64,000 nt of DNA from Pseudomonas sp. M30-35 (GTDB lineage: Bacteria; Pseudomonadota; Gammaproteobacteria; Pseudomonadales; Pseudomonadaceae): contig NZ_CP020892.1 of assembly GCF_002163625.1 (NCBI RefSeq), positions 310,001 through 374,000 of the forward strand, written 5' to 3'. Under the pieces are notes generated by a model. It ran no database searches. It was given only the letters and a program-made list of their open reading frames with translations, and was not told the DNA's origin. Numbering within the stretch: the first letter of the stretch is position 1; each line of letters opens with the position of its first letter. Position numbers and translations under genes: made by a program. Positions 20,192 through 28,663 of this stretch are shown here, one piece after another.

Positions 20192-20982
20192 GAGGCCACC
20201 TTTAAGCGTAAGAGTCGGAACAGTTGATCGGTCATCAAGCCAAGCAGGCCGATGATCGCGATGGCCAGGAAAATCACGTCTACTTGAAAGCCACGCATGG
20301 CTTTCAAGCTCATGTAGCCCAAACCGCTGGAGGCTGCGACCAACTCTGCAACCACAAGATAAGTCCACGCCCAACCCATGGTTACGCGCAAGGTGTCGAG
20401 TATTCCCGGCAGCGAGGCTGGCCCAAGCACATGCATCACCACATCGCGGCGACTGGAGCCAAGGGTGTAGCTGGCATTGATCAGATCCTTGGATATGCCT
20501 TTTGATACGTCGGCGATCATCACCAACTGTTGAAAGAACACGCCAAAGATGATCACCGTGACCCGCTGTTCGAGACCAATTCCAATCCACAAAATAAACA
20601 GCGGTACAAAAGAGGTCACCGGCAAATAGCGGATGAAATTAACCAGCGGTTCAAGCAGTGCCTGAACGATGCGAAAGCTGCCCATCAGCAATCCCAGTGG
20701 TACGGCGACCAATGAAGAAATACCGAAACCGATGACCACAACTTCGACACTGGCCAGCACGTGCTTGCTTAATGTGCCATCGGCGCCGAGGCGCACCGCG
20801 GCGTCCAGTACGGCACCCGGTGTCGGTAAAAACATGGTTGGAACGACGCCGCCATAAGAAAAAAGCGCCCATAAACCTAAGACCAACACCCAGCAGGCGA
20901 TGCTGGCGGTCAGGGTAAGTGTTGCGGGAAGCTCAACTTTGGGCGTCAGGCACCGCTGCAAGGTAGATTTTTGAGTAGCCAT
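20179..20982 (-). CDS. ABC transporter permease, NitT/TauT type
   Basis: Inner-membrane permease of 267 residues with six hydrophobic segments and the EAA loop INASYTLGSSRRDVVMHVLGP typical in position, here seen as LINASYTLGSSRRDV. The chosen ATG (20980-20982) has CGGAG eight bases upstream; an ATG eight codons earlier is in frame but less well placed. Together with the ATPase and the binding protein it makes a complete SsuABC/TauABC-like importer for a small organic solute. Confidence 0.92.
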   Translation of the reverse strand: MATQKSTLQRCLTPKVELPATLTLTASIACWVLVLGLWALFSYGGVVPTMFLPTPGAVLDAAVRLGADGTLSKHVLASVEVVVIGFGISSLVAVPLGLLMGSFRIVQALLEPLVNFIRYLPVTSFVPLFILWIGIGLEQRVTVIIFGVFFQQLVMIADVSKGISKDLINASYTLGSSRRDVVMHVLGPASLPGILDTLRVTMGWAWTYLVVAELVAASSGLGYMSLKAMRGFQVDVIFLAIAIIGLLGLMTDQLFRLLRLKVASWAQ

Positions 20983-21052
20983 ACGGCGTCTCCGAGGCAT
21001 ACGCAAGTGTCAGAAGGCCCGCCGCTGTCGTAACAACCGGCGGGCGGCGAGG

Positions 21053-22036
21053 CTATGGTGTGACGAAGCGGGTATCGACCAGGTCGCTGTAGCTGGCGCT
21101 GTATGTCTTGCCTTGCAGTTTGCTCCAGGTCTCATTGGCCAAGTTGATGATGTTGGCAATGTCGCCTTGCGTTTCAGCTGTGCCGAGCAGTTTTTCACTC
21201 ATGGCTTGGTCGTAGAAACGCACGCCTTTAGCGGCTTCTGCGAGTTCCTTGGGGTCGGAGAGGTAGCCGCCAACGCCCTTCGCCATGATCTTGTAGGCTT
21301 CGGCCGGGTGCTCTTTGGTGTACTCAACCGCTTTGTACAAGCCGCTGACCAGCGCTTTCACGTCTTCAGGTTGTTTGTCGATGACATCGCAACTCAGTGC
21401 CACCACGTCGACAATCACCCCAGGTGTTTGGCTACTGTCGATCAAAACCTTGCCTATCTTCTTGGTGCGAACCAATGATAAATGCGGCTCCCAAGTCACG
21501 GCTGCGGGGATACGCCCGGCAATAAACGCGGTTGCAGCGTCGTCTGCGGTCATGTTCTTGATATCCAGATCAGCCATGCTCATGCCTTTTTGCTTGAGCA
21601 GGTACGACAGCCAGAACTGTGAAACCGAACCTTCGTTCACCGCAATTGACTTGCCCTTCAAGTCACTCAAGCTATTCACATCGTTGCCGACGAGTATGCC
21701 ATCACCACCTGAGCTTTCGTCCAGAGCCGCAACTGCCTTGAAGCAGAACTCCTTGGAGCGATATCTGAGTATTTCATCAATGGTCGAGGCTGAGCCGGAC
21801 AACTGACCAGAAGCCTGCGCCGCCATATACATGGCGGCTTCCTCAACGGTGGTCAGTTCAACGGTCAGGCCTTGTTCCTTGAAATAGCCAAGGTCACGGG
21901 CCAAGTACAGCGTGCCGTAGCCGACCCAGGTGGTGTGCCCAATCGACAAGGTGCCGGCTTGAGCAGTTGCAGTGCCTGCTGCCAGTGCAGCGCAGAGCAG
22001 AGTTGGGGCGAAGTAATTACGTAAGGACTTGTTCAT
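21053..22036 (-). CDS. ABC transporter substrate-binding protein, NMT1/TauA-like
   Basis: Periplasmic binding protein of 327 residues. Signal peptide about residues 1-27 (ends AQAG). The mature start LSIGHTTWVGYGTLYLARDLGYFKE is typical of the NitT/TauT binding-protein family (this family binds taurine, sulfonates, nitrate, amines, thiamine precursors). The middle contains VNEGSVSQFWLSYLLKQ and AAVTWEPHLSLVR. The ligand cannot be read from the sequence. Because an aminotransferase and an aldehyde dehydrogenase lie upstream in the same orientation, an amine or omega-amino acid is the most economical guess. Confidence 0.9.
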   Translation of the reverse strand: MNKSLRNYFAPTLLCAALAAGTATAQAGTLSIGHTTWVGYGTLYLARDLGYFKEQGLTVELTTVEEAAMYMAAQASGQLSGSASTIDEILRYRSKEFCFKAVAALDESSGGDGILVGNDVNSLSDLKGKSIAVNEGSVSQFWLSYLLKQKGMSMADLDIKNMTADDAATAFIAGRIPAAVTWEPHLSLVRTKKIGKVLIDSSQTPGVIVDVVALSCDVIDKQPEDVKALVSGLYKAVEYTKEHPAEAYKIMAKGVGGYLSDPKELAEAAKGVRFYDQAMSEKLLGTAETQGDIANIINLANETWSKLQGKTYSASYSDLVDTRFVTP

Positions 22037-22174
22037 AACGCACTCCCACAGCCTTTCGGCTTGTTATAGGTTTGTAGTGGCAGAGCTGGTCAGTTGACCA
22101 ATAAACGTCCGTTGCGCCGGTCATCGGGGCCGGCACTGGAGTATTTCTTTACCCTCTACGGGGCTTTTTAAGGG

Positions 22175-23557
22175 TTAAAGCAAACCCAGTTGCTGTGCAG
22201 TCCGATCTACTGCTCGGCGGGTTTTCTCGACCAGTTCATCCAGCGTTGCGTGATCGGCAACCAGTGCTGGAGCCATGATCATGCGGCCTAAGGTTGAGCG
22301 AATAATGACCCCTTCCTCAAAGCCAAATGTGCGGCATTGCCAGGTGATATCGCTTTCGTTGGCGAAGCGTTTGCGCGTGGCTTTGTCTTGGCAAAACTGC
22401 AGCGCCGCGACCAAGCCCGTGCCTTGAATTTCACCAATCAGCGGGTGATCCGCAAACACCTCACGCAAAGCTTTATGCAAGTAAGGGCCGGTGTCGTTTT
22501 TGACCTGGCTGACAATCTGTTCATCGCGAAGCGCCTTGAGATTGGCGATGGCTACGGCTGCGGCAACCGGGTGGCCAGAATAGGTCAAGCCGTGGGCGAA
22601 GACGCCGCCTTGCTCGACCAATACTTCAGCCATGCGCTTGCTTAGCACCAAGCCACCCATTGGGATATAACCCGAGGTCAGACCTTTAGCGATGCTCAGC
22701 GTGTCTGGCTCGAAACCGAAGTATTGGTGGGCGAACCACTCACCGGTGCGGCCGAAACCGCCAATCACTTCATCGGCGCACAGCAGCACGTCGTACTTGC
22801 GGCAAATACGTTGGATTTCTGGCCAGTACGATTCAGGCGGGAAGATCATGCCGCCAGCGCCCTGGAACGGCTCGGCAACAAATGCAGCGACGTTTTCAGC
22901 GCCGAGTTCGAGAATCTTGCTCTCCAGTTCGCCCGCCGCTTTCAAGCCAAACTCGGCTGGGCTCAGGTCGCCGCCTTCGGCGTACCAGTAAGGCTCACCA
23001 ATGTGGGCGAAATCAGGCAGCATGCCGCCCATTTCATGCATAAAACCCATGCCGCCCAATGCCGTGCTGGCGAGGGTCGAACCGTGGTAGCCGTTCCAGC
23101 GGCCGATCATGACTTTTTTCTGTGGCTTGCCAAGAATTTGCCAGTAACGGCGCACGGTACGGATCAACACCTCGTTAGCTTCAGAGCCAGAGTTAGTGTA
23201 AATCGCGTGGCTGTAATGAGCGGGCAGCAGACTGAACAACAGCTCGGAAAGCTCGATCACCGCCGGGTGCGTGGTGTGGAAAAACATATTGTAGTAAGGC
23301 AGCTGCTCAAGTTGGCGGGTCGCCGCTGCAACCAAGTCGTTGCGACCGTAGCCAAGATTGGTGCACCACAATCCAGACATGCCGTCGAGGTAGCGGTTGT
23401 CGTCGTTATCCCACAGATTGAGGCCCTGGCCTCGGACCATCACGCGAGCACCTTCTGCGTTGAGCGCCTTCTGGTCGAGGAATGCATGAATGTGGTGAGC
23501 CGCATCCAGTGCTTGATAATCCTCGGTTGTGCGTTTTGGGGTGAAGGGGGCAGTCAT
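22175..23557 (-). CDS. Class III omega-aminotransferase, SpuC paralog
   Basis: PLP-dependent aminotransferase of 460 residues, sharing with SpuC the YYNMFF, GSEANEVL and ADEVIGGFGRTGEWF blocks and the PLP lysine in IAKGLTSGYIPMGG. Likely moves an amino group from a terminal amine or omega-amino acid to pyruvate. It sits 13 bases downstream of an aldehyde dehydrogenase that could oxidise the aldehyde product, and upstream of an ABC importer. Substrate (putrescine, beta-alanine, taurine or other) is not determined by the sequence alone. Confidence 0.92.
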   Translation of the reverse strand: MTAPFTPKRTTEDYQALDAAHHIHAFLDQKALNAEGARVMVRGQGLNLWDNDDNRYLDGMSGLWCTNLGYGRNDLVAAATRQLEQLPYYNMFFHTTHPAVIELSELLFSLLPAHYSHAIYTNSGSEANEVLIRTVRRYWQILGKPQKKVMIGRWNGYHGSTLASTALGGMGFMHEMGGMLPDFAHIGEPYWYAEGGDLSPAEFGLKAAGELESKILELGAENVAAFVAEPFQGAGGMIFPPESYWPEIQRICRKYDVLLCADEVIGGFGRTGEWFAHQYFGFEPDTLSIAKGLTSGYIPMGGLVLSKRMAEVLVEQGGVFAHGLTYSGHPVAAAVAIANLKALRDEQIVSQVKNDTGPYLHKALREVFADHPLIGEIQGTGLVAALQFCQDKATRKRFANESDITWQCRTFGFEEGVIIRSTLGRMIMAPALVADHATLDELVEKTRRAVDRTAQQLGLL

Positions 23558-23570
23558 TACAAAACTCCTC

Positions 23571-25070
23571 TTAGCGCAGCTGAAACCAAGTTGTTTTTAG
23601 TTGGGTGAATTTATCGAATGCATGTAGCGACAAGTCGCGGCCGAAACCTGATTGCTTGCTGCCACCGAAGGGCACGGTGACATCCAGCGCGTCCACGGTA
23701 TTGACTGAAATGGTGCCGGCCTTGAGTTTTTTCGCTACGCGGTGAGCGCGGTTCAGATCATCACTCCACACCGATGCAGCGAGGCCATAAACACTGTCGT
23801 TGGCAAGCTGGATGGCTTGTTCTTCAGTGTCGAATGCGATCACCGCCAACACCGGGCCAAACACTTCCTCGCGGGCGATCTGCATAGTGCTGCTGACGTT
23901 GCACAAAATGGTCGGTTCGATGAAGTTTGTTGAGCCGTTGAACTCACGTTGCTTGGCGCCACAGACGACTTGCGCTCCCTCATTACGCGCTTGCTCGATG
24001 TAGTCGAGAATGCGTTGCGTCTGGCGGGAATCAACAATGGCGCCGGCAGTGCTCGCAGGGTTGAGCGGATCACCCGGCAACCAGGCGCGGGCTTTATCGA
24101 TAAGCAGTTCAACAAACTGATCATGAATCGAACGCTCAACCAATAGTCGTGAATTGGCTGAGCAGACTTCGCCCTGATTGAAGAAGATGCCGAAGGCAGC
24201 TTTCTCAGCGGCCAGTTCAAGGTTCTGGCAATCAGCAAATATCAGGTTGGCGCTCTTGCCGCCGCACTCCAGCCATACCTGCTTGAGGTTGGATTGTGCA
24301 GCGTATTGCATAAAGTATTTGCCCACCTCGGTAGAGCCGGTGAATACCAGACTGTCGACATCTGGGTGTAACCCCAGCGCTTTGCCTGCGGTTTCACCCA
24401 GGCCCGGCACTACGTTGAGTACGCCAGCGGGAAGGCCCGCCTCAAGCGCAAGTTCTGCTAAGCGTAGGGCCGAGAAGGGCGATTGTTCAGCGGGCTTGAG
24501 CACCACGCTGTTACCGGACGCCAATGCGGGTGCAAGTTTCCATGCGGCCATATCCAGCGGAAAGTTCCACGGCACGACGGCGCCAATTACCCCGAGCGGT
24601 TCGCGCGTGATAGTCGCCAGCGTGTTGGCCGCTGTCGGAGCGACCTGGTCATACAGTTTGTCGATGCTCTCGGCATACCAGGCGAACACGTTAGCCGCGC
24701 CTGGCACATCGATATTCCAGGCATCCATCACCGGTTTGCCCATATTCAGGGAATCAAGCAACGCCAGTTCTTGACGATTTTCGAGGATCAATGCGGCCAG
24801 CTTTTGCAGCACGGCTTTACGCTCCACTGGGGCCATGCGCGCCCAAGAACCATTCTCGAATGCTTCACGCGCAGCGCTAACGGCCAGATCAATCTCTGCC
24901 TCGCCGCATGCACTTACCTCGGCAAGCACTTGTTGGGTGGCTGGGTTGATGGCCGCGAAGGTTGTGCCGCAAGCAGGGGTTACCGGTTGGCCTGCAATCA
25001 GCGCGGTGGTGATAAAGCGTTGCTGCTGCGCACGTTGTTGCCAGTCACTGAATTCAAACACCGGACTCAC
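23571..25070 (-). CDS. NAD(P)+ aldehyde dehydrogenase, PuuC/KauB-like
   Basis: Aldehyde dehydrogenase of 499 residues. Catalytic Cys in FNQGEVCSANSRLLV, general-base Glu in WLECGGKSANL, cofactor loop FTGSTEVGKYF and VVPWNFPLDMAAWKLAPAL. The N-terminus SDWQQRAQQQRF resembles gamma-glutamyl-aminobutyraldehyde and aminobutyraldehyde dehydrogenases. First gene of the minus-strand set and divergent from a LysR gene, so it probably oxidises the aldehyde made by the adjacent aminotransferase. Confidence 0.93.
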   Translation of the reverse strand: MSPVFEFSDWQQRAQQQRFITTALIAGQPVTPACGTTFAAINPATQQVLAEVSACGEAEIDLAVSAAREAFENGSWARMAPVERKAVLQKLAALILENRQELALLDSLNMGKPVMDAWNIDVPGAANVFAWYAESIDKLYDQVAPTAANTLATITREPLGVIGAVVPWNFPLDMAAWKLAPALASGNSVVLKPAEQSPFSALRLAELALEAGLPAGVLNVVPGLGETAGKALGLHPDVDSLVFTGSTEVGKYFMQYAAQSNLKQVWLECGGKSANLIFADCQNLELAAEKAAFGIFFNQGEVCSANSRLLVERSIHDQFVELLIDKARAWLPGDPLNPASTAGAIVDSRQTQRILDYIEQARNEGAQVVCGAKQREFNGSTNFIEPTILCNVSSTMQIAREEVFGPVLAVIAFDTEEQAIQLANDSVYGLAASVWSDDLNRAHRVAKKLKAGTISVNTVDALDVTVPFGGSKQSGFGRDLSLHAFDKFTQLKTTWFQLR

Positions 25071-25449
25071 CCTCGCTCACTGCCCAAACTGAATAGGCGT
25101 TGTTGATTGCAGTAGGGTCGATGGTGGCTGATGCGCGCTCTAAGGAAAATTATTAAATATGTCTTCGGGGTATATGAAAAAGCTGGTTAAGCAAGCACCA
25201 ATAAGGAGCGCCATGCAAAGTGATTGTGCAGTAAGGTTAAGCGAAGGCGGTTTTATCCTTGCAGTTGCGCATCTGCGCAGTGTGCGGATAGCTTGGGACG
25301 GCCGACATAATCAATAACAGCAGTGAGTTATTCGAGTTTCAGCGAGGCAAGGCGAGTAATTTGCTTGCAAATGCTGATGCATTAAACCGAATAATTAAAC
25401 ACTGCAATGCCCCATCCTGGTTCGCCGGGATGGCCAGACGAGGTTTATC
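25071..25449. promoter_or_regulatory. Divergent region between aldehyde dehydrogenase and LysR genes
   Basis: No gene seen in 379 bases. It carries dyads such as TTTGCTTGCAAA (about 25360-25371) and TTGCGCATCTGCGCAG (about 25264-25279), reasonable places for LysR-type binding, and TTTATCGTG at the LysR start. Confidence 0.45.
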
Positions 25450-26373
25450 GTGGCGGCTTATACCCTGCGTCAATTGAAGTATTTTGTAACCACCGTCGAA
25501 TGCGGCAGCGTGGCCGAAGCATCGCGCAAGCTTTACATCGCCCAACCGTCGATATCGACCGCGATCAAGGGCTTGGAAGAAAGCTTTGGTGTACAGCTAT
25601 TCATTCGTCATCACGCTCAAGGCGTATCGCTGACACCGAGCGGCGCCCGCTTTTACCGCAAGGCGCAAGAGCTGCTGCGCATGTCCCACGAGTTTGAGCA
25701 GAACGCGCTGGCAGACAACGACGTGGTCTGTGGACAGATCGATATCGGTTGTTTCGAAACCGTTGCGCCCTTGTATTTGCCAGGATTGATTGCAGGCTTT
25801 CGCACGCTGTATCCGGGTGTGGATATCCGCATCTTTGATGGTGAACAGCAAGAGTTGGTGCAGGGTTTAACCGGTGGCCGGTTTGATTTGGCGATTCTGT
25901 ATGAGCACGACCTCGATGCCACCATTGAGGTTGAACCGCTGATGCCGCCGCAGCCGCCTTATGCGCTGCTCCCGGAAAATCATCGCTTTGCGCAGCAGGC
26001 ACAGGTTTCACTGCGCGATTTGGTGCTGGAGCCGATGATCTTGCTCGATGTACAGCCGAGCCGTACCTATTTTGTCAGCCTGTTTGAAGAGCTCGGTCTG
26101 ACCCCGAACATTGGTTTCAGCTCACCCTCAATCGAGATGGTACGTGGCATGGTTGGCCAAGGTTTTGGCTTCTCGGTGCTGGTCACCCGGCCACGCTCGG
26201 AATGCACCTACGACGGTCAAAAAGTGGTGATGGTCGATATCAGTGAAACGGTCACCGGTTCCGGTTTGGTCGCCGCTTGGCTTAAACGTGCACAGCTAAC
26301 CAAACCGGCGCAGTTGTTTGTTGACTACTGCAAAGAACATCTAGCTCCGCCGAGTGAGGCCAATGGCGGATAA
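25450..26373 (+). CDS. LysR-family transcriptional regulator
   Basis: LysR-type regulator of 307 residues. N-terminal winged helix with YTLRQLKYFVTTVECGSV and the recognition helix YIAQPSISTAIKGLEE; substrate domain from about residue 95, containing GCFETVAPLYLPGLI. The start is GTG at 25450 after GAGGTTT. It is divergent from the aldehyde dehydrogenase-aminotransferase-ABC set, so it probably controls that set, and it converges with an M20 deacylase gene with only 11 bases between stops. Confidence 0.92.
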   Translation: MAAYTLRQLKYFVTTVECGSVAEASRKLYIAQPSISTAIKGLEESFGVQLFIRHHAQGVSLTPSGARFYRKAQELLRMSHEFEQNALADNDVVCGQIDIGCFETVAPLYLPGLIAGFRTLYPGVDIRIFDGEQQELVQGLTGGRFDLAILYEHDLDATIEVEPLMPPQPPYALLPENHRFAQQAQVSLRDLVLEPMILLDVQPSRTYFVSLFEELGLTPNIGFSSPSIEMVRGMVGQGFGFSVLVTRPRSECTYDGQKVVMVDISETVTGSGLVAAWLKRAQLTKPAQLFVDYCKEHLAPPSEANGG

Positions 26374-26384
26374 AAAAGCGCTAT

Positions 26385-27545
26385 CTACCTTACGGTTTTG
26401 TTAAACCATTGCGCCAAACGACTGAGCATGGCGTCGCACTGATTGAGTTGTTCAATGCTGATGAACTCGTCTGGCTTGTGCGCTTGTTCAATGCTGCCCG
26501 GACCGCAGACAACGCTGGCAATCCCGGCTTTATCAAATAAACCGCCTTCGGTGCCAAATGCAACGGTGCTGAAATCATCGGATTGGCTGAGCAGTGCAAT
26601 TAACTGAGCAGCTGGGCTTTCGGCATCGGTTGCCAAGCCCGGATACGCGGAGAGTTGGCTGAATTCAATAGCGGTCTGTTTGTTGATCGCGTGCATCTTT
26701 GGCAGTAATTCGCTGTGGGCGAATTGCTCCAGTTGGTCGGCGACTATTTGTGGATTATCCGATGGCAACGCGCGAACTTCGAAATCAAACTGGCATTCAG
26801 CGGGGACAATGTTCAGCGCCCGCCCGCCACTGATAACGCCGGTTTGCACGGTTGAAAAGGGTGGCTCAAAACGGCTGTCGTGCCGTTCGGGGGCACGCAG
26901 GTGCTGGCCGATTTCACCGAGTTTGCCAATCAGCTGTGCTGCATATTCGATGGCATTAACGCCTTGCGGGGCGTAAGCCGAGTGACAAGCCGCGCCCTGA
27001 ATATTGCAACGCATGGCCAACTTGCCTTTGTGCCCCAGCACCGGCTTCATCAAAGTGGGTTCGCCGATGATACACATGCTCGGTTTATGCGGTCGTTGCT
27101 GCAAGTCTGCGAGTAATGAGCGCACGCCAAGGCAACCCACTTCTTCGTCGTATGAGAAAGCAAAATGCACGGGTTGTTTGAGTGGCGCGGCAAGAAACTG
27201 CGGCACTGCGGCCAGTACGCAGGCGATAAAACCCTTCATGTCGGCGCTGCCGCGGCCAAATAAACAGCCGTCACGCTCGGTCATGGAGAAGGGCGGCAGG
27301 GTCCATGCCTGACCATCGACCGGCACCACGTCGGTATGCCCTGAAAGCACCACACCGCCAGCGATATCCGGGCCAATCGTGGCGAACAGATTCGCTTTGC
27401 TGCCCTCGGCGTTGAAGAACAACTGACACGGGATATCGAAGCCTTTGAGGTAGGCGCTGATAAATTCGATCAGCGCCAGATTTGACTCGCGGCTTACGGT
27501 ATTGAACTCAATCAGTTTGCTCAGTAATTGACGGCTGTTTTGCAT
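26385..27545 (-). CDS. M20 peptidase, acetylornithine deacetylase (ArgE)-like
   Basis: Zinc amidohydrolase of 386 residues. Metal and catalytic motifs: SGHTDVVPVDGQ (His, Asp), GRGSADMKGF (bridging Asp), YDEEVGCLGVRSL (Glu-Glu), IGEPT, and a C-terminal His in the GPGSIEQAHKPDEFI block. Classic ArgE releases ornithine from acetylornithine, but pseudomonads make ornithine by ArgJ transacetylation, and this copy lies in an operon with a monooxygenase, RidA and DUF1028. An N-acylated amino compound from that pathway is the likelier substrate (inference). Confidence 0.88.
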   Translation of the reverse strand: MQNSRQLLSKLIEFNTVSRESNLALIEFISAYLKGFDIPCQLFFNAEGSKANLFATIGPDIAGGVVLSGHTDVVPVDGQAWTLPPFSMTERDGCLFGRGSADMKGFIACVLAAVPQFLAAPLKQPVHFAFSYDEEVGCLGVRSLLADLQQRPHKPSMCIIGEPTLMKPVLGHKGKLAMRCNIQGAACHSAYAPQGVNAIEYAAQLIGKLGEIGQHLRAPERHDSRFEPPFSTVQTGVISGGRALNIVPAECQFDFEVRALPSDNPQIVADQLEQFAHSELLPKMHAINKQTAIEFSQLSAYPGLATDAESPAAQLIALLSQSDDFSTVAFGTEGGLFDKAGIASVVCGPGSIEQAHKPDEFISIEQLNQCDAMLSRLAQWFNKTVR

Positions 27546-27569
27546 GACTGATCTCTTCGGGAAATAGCA

Positions 27570-28247
27570 CTATTCGTCGCCAGGCACGCCGTAAGTCGGG
27601 GCTTTGGTCGGGTCGAGTGCGCGGGTCACATAGTCCTGCATCTGTGGGCGATAGGCTTGCCAAAGCTTATTCAAGTGTGCAATTGGATCGTGCTCTGACC
27701 AGTCGACGCGCAGATCAATAATAGGCCATAACAGATCGCTGACGACCGACAGCGCAGCAGAATGCACGGGGCCTGCTTCGCCACCGGCACTCATTGCCGC
27801 GTTCAGCGCATTCAGCAAGCGATCGGCAAGGGCTTCGCCCGCGCTGTCTTCGAAGGCACGGACCATGGCCACGATCACCGCCTTGTTACTCAAAAGATTG
27901 CCTGCCGCAACGCAACTCTCACCTGCGAGAGCATGGTTAATCCCCAGCGCCTGGCTGCCAGTGAAGTGCGCGGTTTCACCATGCATGTCGATCACGGTGA
28001 CTTGGCGGTACTGGCTGTAGCCGTGGCGCGAAAGTGCCTTGTCCAGTGCGCTGGCGGCAGGCTCACCTGCTTCTAGCAAGTCGAGAATCTCCGGGCCAAG
28101 TGCAGGTAAGGTGATGTTCTGGGTTGAAACCGCGCCAACCGAGCCTTTCAGCCACGGGCAACGTGCGCCAACAGCGATGCTTGATGAGCTAATGGCGATA
28201 CCCAGTTGGCCGGTTTCTGGACAGCGGCCGACAATTGAAAAGGTCAT
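27570..28247 (-). CDS. DUF1028 family protein (Ntn-hydrolase-like)
   Basis: Protein of 225 residues of the DUF1028 family. The N-terminal TFSIVGRCPETGQLGIAISS is diagnostic; after the initiator Met the Thr could be an N-terminal nucleophile as in Ntn hydrolases, which has been suggested for the fold but not proven. VDWSEHDPIAHLNKLW and the C-terminal LWQAYRPQMQDYVTRALDP are also typical. Its start overlaps the RidA stop (ATGA), and ArgE-like follows after 24 bases. Confidence 0.88.
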   Translation of the reverse strand: MTFSIVGRCPETGQLGIAISSSSIAVGARCPWLKGSVGAVSTQNITLPALGPEILDLLEAGEPAASALDKALSRHGYSQYRQVTVIDMHGETAHFTGSQALGINHALAGESCVAAGNLLSNKAVIVAMVRAFEDSAGEALADRLLNALNAAMSAGGEAGPVHSAALSVVSDLLWPIIDLRVDWSEHDPIAHLNKLWQAYRPQMQDYVTRALDPTKAPTYGVPGDE

Positions 28248-28663
28248 GCTTGCTCCTCAGGAATTACTGCAATTACATCAATCTCCATCAACCATTGCGG
28301 CTGGCCAAGTGCAGAAACCACCAGCCCGGTTGAGATTGGAAATACACCTTTTAGCCATTTGCCGACTTCCTGATACACCGCCTCACGAAAGCGCGGGTCG
28401 GTCAGGTAAGTGGTGGTTTTGACGATGTGGCTCATGTCACTGCCAGCTTCTTCAAGCAGTTGCTTGACGTTCTTCATTGCCTGCTCAGCCTGTGCTCGCG
28501 GATCGCCCAGCCCCACTAGATTGCCGTCAAAGTCGGTGCCGACTTGACCGCGTACATACACGGTGTTGCCCGCCCGCACAGCCTGGCAAAGGTCGTTATC
28601 CAAAGACTGATTGGGATAGGTGTCTTTGGTGTTGAACATACGGATGCGAGTGTGTGTCGGCAT
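28244..28663 (-). CDS. RidA-family imine deaminase
   Basis: Protein of 139 residues of the RidA/YjgF family, which hydrolyses reactive enamines and imines. Family blocks: VRAGNTVYVRGQVGTDFDG, QAEQAMKNVKQLLEEAG, and the C-terminal WLMEIDVIAVIPEE. The Arg used for carboxylate binding in canonical RidA is not seen at its usual place (TTTYLTDPRFREAV), so substrate preference may differ. The ATG at 28661-28663 overlaps the monooxygenase stop as TGATG. Confidence 0.9.
   Translation of the reverse strand: MPTHTRIRMFNTKDTYPNQSLDNDLCQAVRAGNTVYVRGQVGTDFDGNLVGLGDPRAQAEQAMKNVKQLLEEAGSDMSHIVKTTTYLTDPRFREAVYQEVGKWLKGVFPISTGLVVSALGQPQWLMEIDVIAVIPEEQA

Noticed and set aside
22724..23608. 294-codon plus-strand frame
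   Set aside because: Antisense to the SpuC-like aminotransferase and shows no family motif.
26385..27545. Assigning argE as the arginine biosynthesis gene
   Set aside because: Operon context (FMO, RidA, DUF1028) and the ArgJ-type pathway of pseudomonads argue for another substrate, so no symbol was given.
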